A stretch of 64,000 bases of DNA from JBFMGS01 sp040752635 (GTDB lineage Bacteria > Bacillota > SHA-98 > UBA4971). The notes below the pieces were generated by a model. The model ran no database searches. It saw nothing but the letters and a program-made list of their open reading frames with translations, and was not told the DNA's origin. A program made the position numbers and the translations under genes. Shown here in pieces: positions 1 to 7,833 of the stretch. Every line of letters begins with the position of its first letter. The first letter of the stretch is position 1. The stretch spans positions 28,163 through 92,162 of the forward strand of contig JBFMGS010000003.1 in NCBI GenBank assembly GCA_040752635.1. The letters are read 5' to 3'.

Positions 1-128
1 AATGCTTCCACATCCCATCTTGAGCCGCATCATTTGGCGGTTTTCGCCTTTCGGACATGAGGCGAAAGTCACCCCTCGTCGTCCGTATGCCACGCCTTCT
101 GGTACGCTGCATAGCCCAACTCCCTCCT

Positions 129-160
129 GGCCCACCAACCCTTACCGGGTTGGGAGGGCC
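129..160. terminator. GC-rich stem-loop, possible terminator
   Basis: CCAACCC and GGGTTGG pair around a TTACC loop, with GGCCC/GGGCC extending the stem after a small bulge. On the plus strand it is followed only by TTT, and on the minus strand (downstream of the membrane protein gene ending at 223) by no U-run, so terminator function is uncertain. I see no supported gene in 1-222. Confidence 0.3.
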
Positions 161-222
161 TTTCCGCATCATCTGTGTTATGGCCAGCGGGAGAGACTCT
201 CATGTATGAGGCTGCCACGAGG

Positions 223-552
223 CTATCTGACTTCCACCGGAACGAAAAAGTCAGCAAAGCCGACAAGCACGCCCGCGACCAAGGCACCTGCCGCGGTCAC
301 ATTCATGCCCGCTACCAGGAACTGCACCAGGTAAACGCTGGCGCTCGTCACAAAGAACCCGACTATCCCCCTGGTTCGTGCCTTCAAGTGCCGGCCGAAG
401 ACGCTTTCCACGAGGTAACCTACGGTGGCTGCCCCGAGCGCTGCCGGGATTGCACCTGAGAACCCGCCTGCGGCAAAGCCGGGCATGAGAAAACTGAGCG
501 CCAGCACCGCGACCAGGCTTACGAAGAACCTTGTTGCAGCACCAAAGAACAC
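223..552 (-). CDS. YvlD-like small membrane protein (phage holin family)
   Basis: A 109-residue, very hydrophobic protein with about four predicted membrane segments and the MPGF/AGGF pattern seen in the YvlD-type proteins that databases call phage holin family; these are chromosomal membrane proteins, not evidence of a prophage. The frame is open further upstream to 693, but I chose the GTG at 552 because GGAGGT lies 7 nt before it, the size then fits the family (about 110 residues), and the extra N-terminal part would be encoded by the direct repeats and promoter of rpsT. It is divergent from rpsT. Cellular role unknown. Confidence 0.65.
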   Translation of the reverse strand: MFFGAATRFFVSLVAVLALSFLMPGFAAGGFSGAIPAALGAATVGYLVESVFGRHLKARTRGIVGFFVTSASVYLVQFLVAGMNVTAAGALVAGVLVGFADFFVPVEVR

Positions 553-647
553 TGCCCCGACCTCCAAAACCGGGGTGTGGGCTCTTTTCCAATCGTATGT
601 TGCCCAGCCACGAAAGCCGGTATCCTCCGAATTTCTCCGGGGGAGCT

Positions 648-746
648 GGTTGAACTTCTCGTGGCATCCCGGTTGAACTTCTCGCGATATCATGTTAGAA
701 TTGGGTTTGCGACCGGACGAGTGTGATGAGGAGGTTGAACTTCTTG
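648..746 (+). repeat. Three copies of GGTTGAACTTCT around the rpsT promoter and start
   Basis: Copies begin at 648, 671 and 733. The second contains the -35 hexamer TTGAAC of the rpsT promoter; the third overlaps the Shine-Dalgarno AGGAGG and reaches the TTG start codon. The first two are 23 nt apart, about two DNA turns. Role unknown; an operator or S20-related control signal is conceivable. Confidence 0.5.
673..701 (+). promoter_or_regulatory. sigma-A-type promoter of rpsT
   Basis: TTGAAC (673-678), 17-nt spacer, TAGAAT (696-701). Predicted start near 708 gives a leader of about 36 nt before the TTG codon of rpsT. Confidence 0.65.
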
Positions 747-1016
747 CCGAACATCAAGTCAGCAGAGAAAAGGGTCAAGGTGGCGAGAAGGAGAACGGAG
801 CGGAACGTATCTACCAGGTCATCAATGAAAACCGCTGTAAAGAAATACGAGGCTGAAATTGGGCGGGGCGACGTATCCGCGGCCCAGGCCGCTCTCCAAA
901 AAGCTGTAAGCGTTATCGACAAGGCCGCCAAGAAGGGCGTCATCCACAAGAATCAGGCTGACAGGCGTAAGTCGCGTCTTTCGAAAAAGCTCCTTGACCT
1001 CACCAAGACGGGCTAA
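744..1016 (+). CDS. rpsT: 30S ribosomal protein S20
   Basis: 90 residues beginning PNIKSAEKRVK after the initiator, basic throughout, with the helical KSRLSKKL tail of bacterial S20, a 16S rRNA-binding protein of the small subunit. The upstream frame is open from 723, but TTG at 744 is chosen because AGGAGG (729-734) lies 9 nt before it and S20 proteins start M-P-N-I-K. It is one of only two plus-strand protein genes in the window and is divergent from the membrane protein gene at 223-552 and convergent with holA; the rpsT-holA neighbourhood is normal in Firmicutes. Confidence 0.95.
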   Translation: MPNIKSAEKRVKVARRRTERNVSTRSSMKTAVKKYEAEIGRGDVSAAQAALQKAVSVIDKAAKKGVIHKNQADRRKSRLSKKLLDLTKTG

Positions 1017-1082
1017 CCTTTAGCACCTGAGTCCCTCGTGAAAGTGGCAAGCAAGACACGGGCTGACAGGCAAGATACGGGC

Positions 1083-2102
1083 TTACCTGCCCGACCTTAC
1101 AGCCCTGTGAGTGCATAAGCGAAGGACGAGCCTCTCGAGAAGTATCTGGTCTGCAGTCCCTGAGGCTTTGAGCTCGATGTCGGTCTTCAGCATAGCGGCA
1201 AACGCGTCTTCAAGGTCGTCGTAGCGGTAATTCCGCGCCTGGCTCAAGTACCTGCGGACCATGTAGTCTTGCAGGCGCATGGCAGCGGCGATCTTCGGAA
1301 CGTTCGTGCCCTGCTCCTGCAGGGCTTTTGCTTGGAGAATGAGCCGCATCTGTCTGGCTATCATCGAGAGTATGCGCGCCGGGACCTCGCCAAAGCTCGC
1401 AAGCCGGTGCAATGCGGCGACGGCCTTCGGTGCATCCCGCTCTCCTATAGCGTCCACCAGATCAAAGATGCCGAGCTCAGGCTCGCCGGATATGACGGCT
1501 TTCACGTCCTCAAGCGTCAGCCGCTTCGGCTTGCCGACGCTCATGCCGGCGTAGTCGCATGCTTTCTGTACCGCGGCAGCAAGAACCCCAAGGTTCGTGC
1601 CGAGGATCCGCACGAGGTACTCCCGCGCGCCCCGATCGATTTCTATGCCCAAAGATCTGGCATGCCGGGCAAGCCACTCGGTGGCCTCACTCGCAAACAG
1701 GCGACGGTACCGGACGGCCCTTCCCACCTTCGAAATAGACTTGTATGCCTCGGTCTTCTCGTCAACTGTCTTCGCAAGGAGAATGACCAGGCTGGTCTCG
1801 GGCATTCTCTGGATCGCCGCTACAAGCGCCTTCTGGTCGTCCGCCGGGAGATCATCGAACCCGCGTACGACCACGACGCGTCTCGCGCCAAACGCGGGCG
1901 GCGACATGATCGCGGTCGCAATCGTTGATACTTGCGCCTCAGCCGCGCGAAAGACGGTGTAGTTGAAATCCCGCTCATCCTGGTCCAGGCAGGCATCGAC
2001 GATCTCCTTCGCCGCGGCCTCGCGCAAGTACTCCTCGTCGCCATATAGAAGGTAAACCGGCTTGAACTTGTTCATTCTCTTCTCGTTGGCTATCTCATCC
2101 AC
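1083..2102 (-). CDS. holA: DNA polymerase III subunit delta
   Basis: 339 residues. The N-terminal PVYLLYGDEEYLREAA segment is the modified P-loop region typical of HolA, which opens the beta clamp within the clamp loader; the central ILGTNLGVLAAAVQKA helix and the C-terminal helical collar domain match the family in order and length. Start is GTG at 2102 with AGGGGGA 9 nt upstream; an internal ATG ten codons later is a less supported alternative. Gene lies 42 nt downstream of the ABC permease genes on the same strand, so it may be cotranscribed with them, though it is functionally unrelated. Confidence 0.93.
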   Translation of the reverse strand: MDEIANEKRMNKFKPVYLLYGDEEYLREAAAKEIVDACLDQDERDFNYTVFRAAEAQVSTIATAIMSPPAFGARRVVVVRGFDDLPADDQKALVAAIQRMPETSLVILLAKTVDEKTEAYKSISKVGRAVRYRRLFASEATEWLARHARSLGIEIDRGAREYLVRILGTNLGVLAAAVQKACDYAGMSVGKPKRLTLEDVKAVISGEPELGIFDLVDAIGERDAPKAVAALHRLASFGEVPARILSMIARQMRLILQAKALQEQGTNVPKIAAAMRLQDYMVRRYLSQARNYRYDDLEDAFAAMLKTDIELKASGTADQILLERLVLRLCTHRAVRSGR

Positions 2103-2144
2103 TGCAACGAGTCCCCCTAAGGAGTGCTTTGCTGCCGCACATCC

Positions 2145-3005
2145 TCAACTCTTCAGGCCTGTACGTGCGATCCCCTGAATGAACTGTCTCTGCACGAAGA
2201 AGAAGCCGATGACCACGGGCATTATGGCCATGGTGGAGGCCGCCATCAATAGAGTCGGCACAGTGCCGTGTTCTTGCATGAATGTGGACAGGCCCACCTG
2301 GATGGTGCGCATCCTGTCTGTGTTGGTCACGATGAGGGGCCAGAGGAACGCGTTCCAGCTACCGATGAAGGTAAACAGGCCGCACGTGATGAAGACGGGC
2401 CTCGAGAGGGGTACCATGACCCTCCACAGGTAGCCGAAGCGCGTGCACCCGTCGATTTGCGCTGCATCATAGAGCTCCCTCGGCACCGTTTGGAAGAACT
2501 GCCGCATCAGGAATATCGCAAAAACGCTTGCAAGCCAGGGCACAATGAGCGCATAGTAGCTGTCGATCCAGCCCAGCTTAAAGAGGAGCACGTAGTTGGG
2601 GACGAGCGTCATCTGGTCCGGAATCATCATCGTGCCAAGGAACAACGTGAAAATGACCTCCCGCCCGAAGAAGTTCATGGTCGCAAAAGCATAGGCTGCA
2701 AGCGCAGAGAACGTGAGCTGACCTATGGTGGTGACCGACGCCACGAACGCGCTGTTGAAGAAATACCTGGCGAATGGCGCCTCGTTCCAGGCATCTACAT
2801 AGTTCGACCATACAAGCCGTGACGGTATCCACCTTATGGGAACGGTGAACACCTCACCGTAGTCCTTCAGCGATGTGGAGATCATCCAGGCAAACGGCGC
2901 AAGCATGATGACCGCGCCCGACAGGAGAAGGGCGTGGAATCCCGCAGAGCGAAGGAGGCGGGCTGCTATCGCACTGGCCTTGTGACGGGTTATTGCGCGT
3001 CTCAC
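2145..3005 (-). CDS. Carbohydrate ABC transporter permease, MalG type
   Basis: 286 residues, six predicted membrane helices, and the EAA loop around residues 180-200 (ELYDAAQIDGCTRFGYLWRVMVP) that docks on the ABC ATPase; this is the CUT1 family inner-membrane subunit (MalG/UgpE-like). It is the last gene of an operon reading solute-binding protein, PHP hydrolase, MalF-type permease, MalG-type permease, with 17 nt between the two permeases. No ATPase gene is present, so the importer must share one encoded elsewhere (an MsmX-like multitask ATPase is the usual solution in Firmicutes). Substrate cannot be told from sequence; oligosaccharide or glycerol-phosphate type is most likely. Confidence 0.9.
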   Translation of the reverse strand: MRRAITRHKASAIAARLLRSAGFHALLLSGAVIMLAPFAWMISTSLKDYGEVFTVPIRWIPSRLVWSNYVDAWNEAPFARYFFNSAFVASVTTIGQLTFSALAAYAFATMNFFGREVIFTLFLGTMMIPDQMTLVPNYVLLFKLGWIDSYYALIVPWLASVFAIFLMRQFFQTVPRELYDAAQIDGCTRFGYLWRVMVPLSRPVFITCGLFTFIGSWNAFLWPLIVTNTDRMRTIQVGLSTFMQEHGTVPTLLMAASTMAIMPVVIGFFFVQRQFIQGIARTGLKS

Positions 3006-3022
3006 TGTTCAGTGCCCCCTTC

Positions 3023-3943
3023 CTATTGGTAATGCACCCTGGAGCCAATGTACTTGCGCTGGAGCAGCGTAAGAATGAATATGACCACAAACAGGGCGTA
3101 AGCCATTGACGAAGCGTAGCCCATCCTAAAGTCCTCAAACCCGATCTTGTACAAGTAATATACCACTACAAGCGTGCTCTTGAGCGGTCCGCCTCTGGTC
3201 ATGACATATACCTGGCTGAAGACCTGGAACGAACCGATGACGGATATTATGAGCACAAAGAACGTGGTGGGAGACAGAAGCGGCCAGGTGATATGCCTGA
3301 AGATCTGCCACCCTCTCGCCCCGTCTATCTGCGCTGCTTCGTAGTACTCGGCGGAGATATTCTGCAGCCCCGCGAGGAATATGACGACGTTGTACCCGAG
3401 CCCTTTCCAGATGCTCATCGCGATTATGCAAGGCATAGCCCACTTAGGATCGAGAAGCCAGGATTGAATGGGAAGCCCCACCTTGTCAAGAAGCCCGTTA
3501 AGGAGCCCGGAATAGTCCGGATGGTATATCCAGAACCATACTATGGCCACAGCATTTGCAGCCGTTATCACCGGCAGAAAATAGGCCGTGCGATACCACG
3601 CGAGGCCTCTGATCTTCTGGTTCAGAAGAACCGCCACGAAAAGCGCCACGGCCATAGAGGTCGGAACGGTGCCCACCACGTAGTATACCGTGTTCAACAG
3701 CGATGTCAGGAAATCGGCGTCCTTCAGAAGTGCGGCGTAGTTGCCGAGTCCCACGAACGTAGGGTTCGGACTTATGTAGTTCCAATCGAGAAGACTTACG
3801 TAGAAAGCATAGAACACAGGCGCGAAGTGGAACGTTATCAGGATGACCGTCGCAGGCAGAAGGTACAGATATGCCGTCAGGCTTTCCTCAAGATACTTGC
3901 GCCGTCGTTGTGCTTTCCTCGCTACGGTTTGCGCCGATGGCAC
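3023..3943 (-). CDS. Sugar ABC transporter permease, MalF/UgpA type
   Basis: 306 residues with a short positively charged N-terminus (KAQRRRKYLEE), six predicted membrane helices and the EAA motif EYYEAAQIDGARGWQIFRHITWP near residue 210. CUT1 family importer subunit, partner of the downstream MalG-type permease. The frame is open to 4114, which would overlap the preceding gene and add an unfamiliar cysteine-rich extension; I prefer GTG at 3943, preceded by AAGGTGGT about 10 nt upstream, which gives the usual family length. The segment 3944-4095 then is a 152-nt intergenic spacer. Confidence 0.88.
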   Translation of the reverse strand: MPSAQTVARKAQRRRKYLEESLTAYLYLLPATVILITFHFAPVFYAFYVSLLDWNYISPNPTFVGLGNYAALLKDADFLTSLLNTVYYVVGTVPTSMAVALFVAVLLNQKIRGLAWYRTAYFLPVITAANAVAIVWFWIYHPDYSGLLNGLLDKVGLPIQSWLLDPKWAMPCIIAMSIWKGLGYNVVIFLAGLQNISAEYYEAAQIDGARGWQIFRHITWPLLSPTTFFVLIISVIGSFQVFSQVYVMTRGGPLKSTLVVVYYLYKIGFEDFRMGYASSMAYALFVVIFILTLLQRKYIGSRVHYQ

Positions 3944-4095
3944 CTGTAAATGCACCACCTTCAAGGTACATCTGATATCTCCATCTTCATCGTCACAGGC
4001 TCGCACTGCCCAGGAGCACTTGAACGCTACCGGAGCCTCCTGGCGTTGCATTTCGCGCTCCCGCCTCTCAGAGCAGGGACGGATGTGATACCTCG

Positions 4096-6234
4096 TCAGT
4101 GCGTCAGAAGCCACGTAACCAGGCGTATCACGAACTCCTGGTTACCTAAGTTAGGACGCAGGTCGTAAACGGAGTATAAAGGAGCGCCCACTGCCACCAC
4201 GCGCCCCTTCCCGACTTCCTGGCCCGCGCAAAGGACGGGAGAGGACTCATAAAGATAGTGAGGCCCCTTTCCGTTGGTATCAACGCTTCTCGTGCCAGCC
4301 CCACCCGTAGCGAAGATAACCACTCCGTCTTGGAGCGAAAGCTCGCCAAAGCCAGCATCCGCGATCGAACACGCTTGCGTCATTCTGACAGGGCGTGGGG
4401 CTTCGCCTATGCATCGCGCGCAGTCGGTCTCCACAGTGCACAGCACCGTTGCGGTGGCTTCCGATCCCGTCCCGGACCAGACCTCATCGTCAGAAAACCT
4501 CATGGCCGACCCGATCGACGCGAGTATTGCGTTCAGTTGCTCCACGCTGCGCAGGGCATCAGATGCGTCGGACGACCCCGCCAGGAGCAGCCCGCCGCCG
4601 CGGAACACGAAATCACGTATCGCAAGGATCTCCGAGTCGTCGAAGGTCGTTGGCACAAGCGAGATTCCCGGCTCGGGGTTGGCGATAACGAGAAGCGACA
4701 CGTCTTTGAGGAGCTCCGCCGTTATTCGCCCCGGGTTAACCATGCCCTCGAGGCCCACCGTTGCGAGCACCTCCAGAAACTTCCCGGCAAACCCGCTGGC
4801 CCGGTTGTTGTGACCCTCGTCTACCATTACCTTCGGCAAGTCTTCAGGCAGTATTCTTACGGAAGTCGCGTACGTGTTCCCGGCGTAAGAAGGCATGGCC
4901 GGGTCAACGATGTTTGCAGTAACGGTCATGTCCCCGCTCACCGGGCTCGCCCACTCGAGCGAGATGGGTCGGGTCTCGCCAGCGCCGACGTCGATTCTCA
5001 CGGCCCCTATGGGAATCCGGGAACCGTGCGAACTTGCCATGAATTCAACGATCACCCCGGACTTGGCGGACTCGCCCAGGTTCACGACCTCGCCACGGAG
5101 GTGGCCTGGTGCACCTTTCTTGGGAAACCCCACGTCGAAACGCAAGTCTACAATCACGAGATCCGATGGGCTTCTTACCCAGATGGGACTCGTGATGATG
5201 ACATCGCCGTCCTCTTGTTCGATTCGCAGGTAGTACCAGTTGTACCCCTGGCCCGGATCAACCGTGAAAACCTTGTGAAAGGCCCGGCCACGCGTGCTAT
5301 CAGAGTCGTCCTGCCGAAATTCCTTTACCACTACGCCACGGTTGGACTTGACCTCGACTTTGTAAACGACGTCAGCGGGATCGGGGTCGCTTACGTCCAC
5401 CTCGAACTGCACCTGACCTAGTGGCAGCGTAGAACCCATCCACTCGCCGTTGCCGGTGAACCGCACTCGTACGTTCCTATCCTCGGATGAATAGGTACGC
5501 ATCGCCCGCAATGCTTCGATTATGTCTTCTCTCGTGAGAGCGCCTGCTACGACGCCCGTTCTGGTGTCGGCGGCGGTCCCCCAGTCGGCCCTGTGGTTGT
5601 CCTGGCTGTTGATTGCGCCAAGCTGCCACCCGCGGTCGAGCGCCCGGATATACGACGCCTCGTAGAACGTATTCCTGGGGTAGGGCCCGGACGCGACCTC
5701 TAGAAGCCTTATCGTCTTGTTCCCGGCGAGAGAGAACCTGAAATCGTCCCAGTTCCCTTGTTCGTTTCTACCCGGATGGTTGAAGCTTGCAATGCCGCCT
5801 TTCCCCTGCATCCAGGACACGAGGTCGCCAAAAGAGATCTGTTCATCGCGCGAACACGGCTCTGGCGCCTCGATCACGGAGATATGCCCGGCGCCGTGCG
5901 TCCATTCCGTGCCTCGAAACGCTACGAACCTCCCGGGCTCGTTGAAGCGTTTCGCGGTCTCCAGCAGGGCTTGCCAGTGGCCCGGGTTCTCGAACATGTA
6001 GTATCCGTGTTCCGTGATGCCAAGAAAGTCGAGCCCTGCTGCGTCCCGCGCATGGGCGTATGCATCCTCGGGTGTGAGTGCTCCGTCGGAGTATGACGTG
6101 TGTGAGTGGAGGTGCCCGAAATAGAAGTTCCATGTACCGCTTTCTGCGCGAACACACGCCGGGGCAACCAGGAGAACCAGAAGGACGGACAAGAAGACGA
6201 CGCCGGGTAGAAACCCCTTCTTTGCGGTTAGCAC
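4096..6234 (-). CDS. Secreted CehA/McbA-family PHP-domain metallohydrolase
   Basis: 712 residues. A signal peptide (residues 1-30, hydrophobic core VVFLSVLLVLLV) precedes a PHP domain with the metal ligands of HLHSH at 41-45, GITEHG near 85 and FNHPGRNE. A middle beta-rich region resembles CARDB-type modules, and residues about 470-712 look like a GATase/DUF4350-like domain (LLVIANPEPG; GGGLLLAGSSD). The family includes carbaryl hydrolase CehA and phosphoesterases; real substrate unknown. GTG at 6234 is chosen over the ATG 24 nt upstream because GAGGAGGAG ends 5 nt before it. A cysteine at residue 27 (APAC) could make it a lipoprotein. Position inside the sugar importer operon suggests extracellular release of a transported sugar or sugar phosphate, by inference only. 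Confidence 0.8.
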   Translation of the reverse strand: MLTAKKGFLPGVVFLSVLLVLLVAPACVRAESGTWNFYFGHLHSHTSYSDGALTPEDAYAHARDAAGLDFLGITEHGYYMFENPGHWQALLETAKRFNEPGRFVAFRGTEWTHGAGHISVIEAPEPCSRDEQISFGDLVSWMQGKGGIASFNHPGRNEQGNWDDFRFSLAGNKTIRLLEVASGPYPRNTFYEASYIRALDRGWQLGAINSQDNHRADWGTAADTRTGVVAGALTREDIIEALRAMRTYSSEDRNVRVRFTGNGEWMGSTLPLGQVQFEVDVSDPDPADVVYKVEVKSNRGVVVKEFRQDDSDSTRGRAFHKVFTVDPGQGYNWYYLRIEQEDGDVIITSPIWVRSPSDLVIVDLRFDVGFPKKGAPGHLRGEVVNLGESAKSGVIVEFMASSHGSRIPIGAVRIDVGAGETRPISLEWASPVSGDMTVTANIVDPAMPSYAGNTYATSVRILPEDLPKVMVDEGHNNRASGFAGKFLEVLATVGLEGMVNPGRITAELLKDVSLLVIANPEPGISLVPTTFDDSEILAIRDFVFRGGGLLLAGSSDASDALRSVEQLNAILASIGSAMRFSDDEVWSGTGSEATATVLCTVETDCARCIGEAPRPVRMTQACSIADAGFGELSLQDGVVIFATGGAGTRSVDTNGKGPHYLYESSPVLCAGQEVGKGRVVAVGAPLYSVYDLRPNLGNQEFVIRLVTWLLTH

Positions 6235-6312
6235 ATCAGCTCCTCCTCTCCAGGCCACGGGCAGGCAAGGTCCGGGGCGGTTCGGGGCCCGCCCCGGACC
6301 GCTCCTCCGTGC

Positions 6313-7578
6313 TTACTTCACCAGGAGAGAGTTGACCTTCTCCGCGGCCTTATCCAGAGCTTCCTTGGGAGTCGCCTTCAAAAGGAACGCCTCCTCCACC
6401 GCCAGGCCTATAATCTCGCGGATATCCTGCCACTCGGCGATGTTCGGGTCTGTCACGGCGAACTTAAGAGCGTTCAGGCTTGCCGCGTTTCTGGGGTTTG
6501 CAGCCATCCAGTCCTTCATTTGCCGCAGGTAAAGGGCGGACCTCCTCACAGGGATGTAGCCGGTGTTGATCGCCCAATATGCCGTCTGAGTCGCGTTCGT
6601 GAGCCACTTCATGAACTTCCACGCCGCCTGCTGCTCTTCGGGTGCGGCCTGCGCGAACATTACCAGGTCAGTGCCGGCGACAGGCGCGGCCGGCCTCTTC
6701 TTGTAAGGTATCGGGCCGATGCCCCATTCGAATTTGCCCCCGACCGCTTTATCGGTGTATGAGTAGCTTGCTGAAGTCGCGAAGTAGGCGCAAGTCTTCC
6801 CTGCGCCGAAGTCGGCATCGGCGTATCCGGGGATGTAGTAAGCCACCTTGTGCTTGTGGAGCATGTCCACCATGAACTGCAGCGCTTCGACGCCCTCGGG
6901 CCCGTTGAACACGGCCTTCTTGCCGCTTTCGTCAAGGTACCGCCCGCCGTTGGTGAACAAGAGGTTTGCGAAGTAGTCTACGTTCGGTCTGAGCACGATT
7001 CCGTAGCGCGTCACCTTGCCATCCTTCACCGCTGTCAGCGCCTTCGATGCGGCCAGGAGGTCGTCCCAGGTCTTGGGAGGCTCAAGGCCTGCCTCTTTCA
7101 GGGCAGTCAGGTTGTATATGTATATGGCCACGCTCTTGTTAAACGGGAGAGTATGCATCTTGCCATTGAACATGCACCCTGCACGAAGCTCCGGCCAGAA
7201 GTCTTCCAGTTCATCCTTGGAAAGCCCGCCGGGTCCCGCGAAGAAATCCTCAACAGGCTTCACGGCACCCGACTTTACGTACTCGGCAACCCAGTTGCCA
7301 TAGGCCTGTGCCATCGTAGGGGGTTTCTTCGCTGCAAGCGCCGCCATTATCTTCTGGTTAAGGGCGGCGTAGCTACCCTGATACTCAGCCTTCACGATGA
7401 TGTCCGGGTTCTGCTTCTGGAACTCATCAATGAGGTTGGAAAGGGTCTTGCCCAGGGCTGCACCCATGCCATGCCAGAATGTAATCGTCACCTTAGATGC
7501 AGCAGATGCCGGAACAATCCCCGCAAGTAGCAGGGTAAGAAGGGCCACCGTGATAGCAGCAACAACCGCTCTCTTCAA
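6313..7578 (-). CDS. Extracellular solute-binding protein, family 1
   Basis: 421 residues. Signal peptide 1-27 ending ASA-A, then KVTITFWHGMGAALG, the first beta strand of CUT1 sugar-binding proteins, and the hinge motif YGNWVAEYVKSGAV. It binds the sugar and delivers it to the two permeases encoded downstream. TTG start at 7578 with AGGGAG 5 nt upstream. Odd point: the signal peptide has no lipobox cysteine, although binding proteins of monoderm Firmicutes are normally lipoproteins, so the protein would be free or anchored by other means. No promoter could be called with confidence in 7579-7798. Confidence 0.9.
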   Translation of the reverse strand: MKRAVVAAITVALLTLLLAGIVPASAASKVTITFWHGMGAALGKTLSNLIDEFQKQNPDIIVKAEYQGSYAALNQKIMAALAAKKPPTMAQAYGNWVAEYVKSGAVKPVEDFFAGPGGLSKDELEDFWPELRAGCMFNGKMHTLPFNKSVAIYIYNLTALKEAGLEPPKTWDDLLAASKALTAVKDGKVTRYGIVLRPNVDYFANLLFTNGGRYLDESGKKAVFNGPEGVEALQFMVDMLHKHKVAYYIPGYADADFGAGKTCAYFATSASYSYTDKAVGGKFEWGIGPIPYKKRPAAPVAGTDLVMFAQAAPEEQQAAWKFMKWLTNATQTAYWAINTGYIPVRRSALYLRQMKDWMAANPRNAASLNALKFAVTDPNIAEWQDIREIIGLAVEEAFLLKATPKEALDKAAEKVNSLLVK

Positions 7579-7798
7579 CTGGTCTCCCTGGCCACCAATC
7601 CGCCCAAACGTCGCGGCCAGGGAATCCCTCCTTTCGCTATGGATTTCAGGGACCTGGTACGCTTACCGACACAAGCCCACGCCCGCATAGCACACGTTGC
7701 CAGAACCTGGCGCCACCTCCTCTTTGAGGGATTCGCGCGGCCTGACCTGCTTTGGCCAAGGAGACTGAGACTTCCAGGCCTCGAGGCTCCGCTACCGG

Positions 7799-7821
7799 CC
7801 TGTAGGCTCCGGGCCTACAGG
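7799..7821. repeat. Perfect 9-bp inverted repeat downstream of comEC
   Basis: CCTGTAGGC and GCCTACAGG flank a 5-nt TCCGG loop, 13 nt after the comEC stop codon. No U-run follows on either strand. It could mark the end of the comEC transcript or an operator for the binding-protein operon; otherwise 7579-7833 shows nothing I can support. Confidence 0.4.
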
Positions 7822-7833
7822 AGGTATAGAATT

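Noticed and set aside
2..334. Open frames in 2-334 and 175-459 on the plus strand
   Set aside because: No ribosome binding site or family resemblance; the second overlaps the membrane protein gene. Left as unassigned.
223..552. Prophage remnant because of the holin-like name
   Set aside because: YvlD-type proteins are chromosomal membrane proteins and there are no other phage genes nearby.
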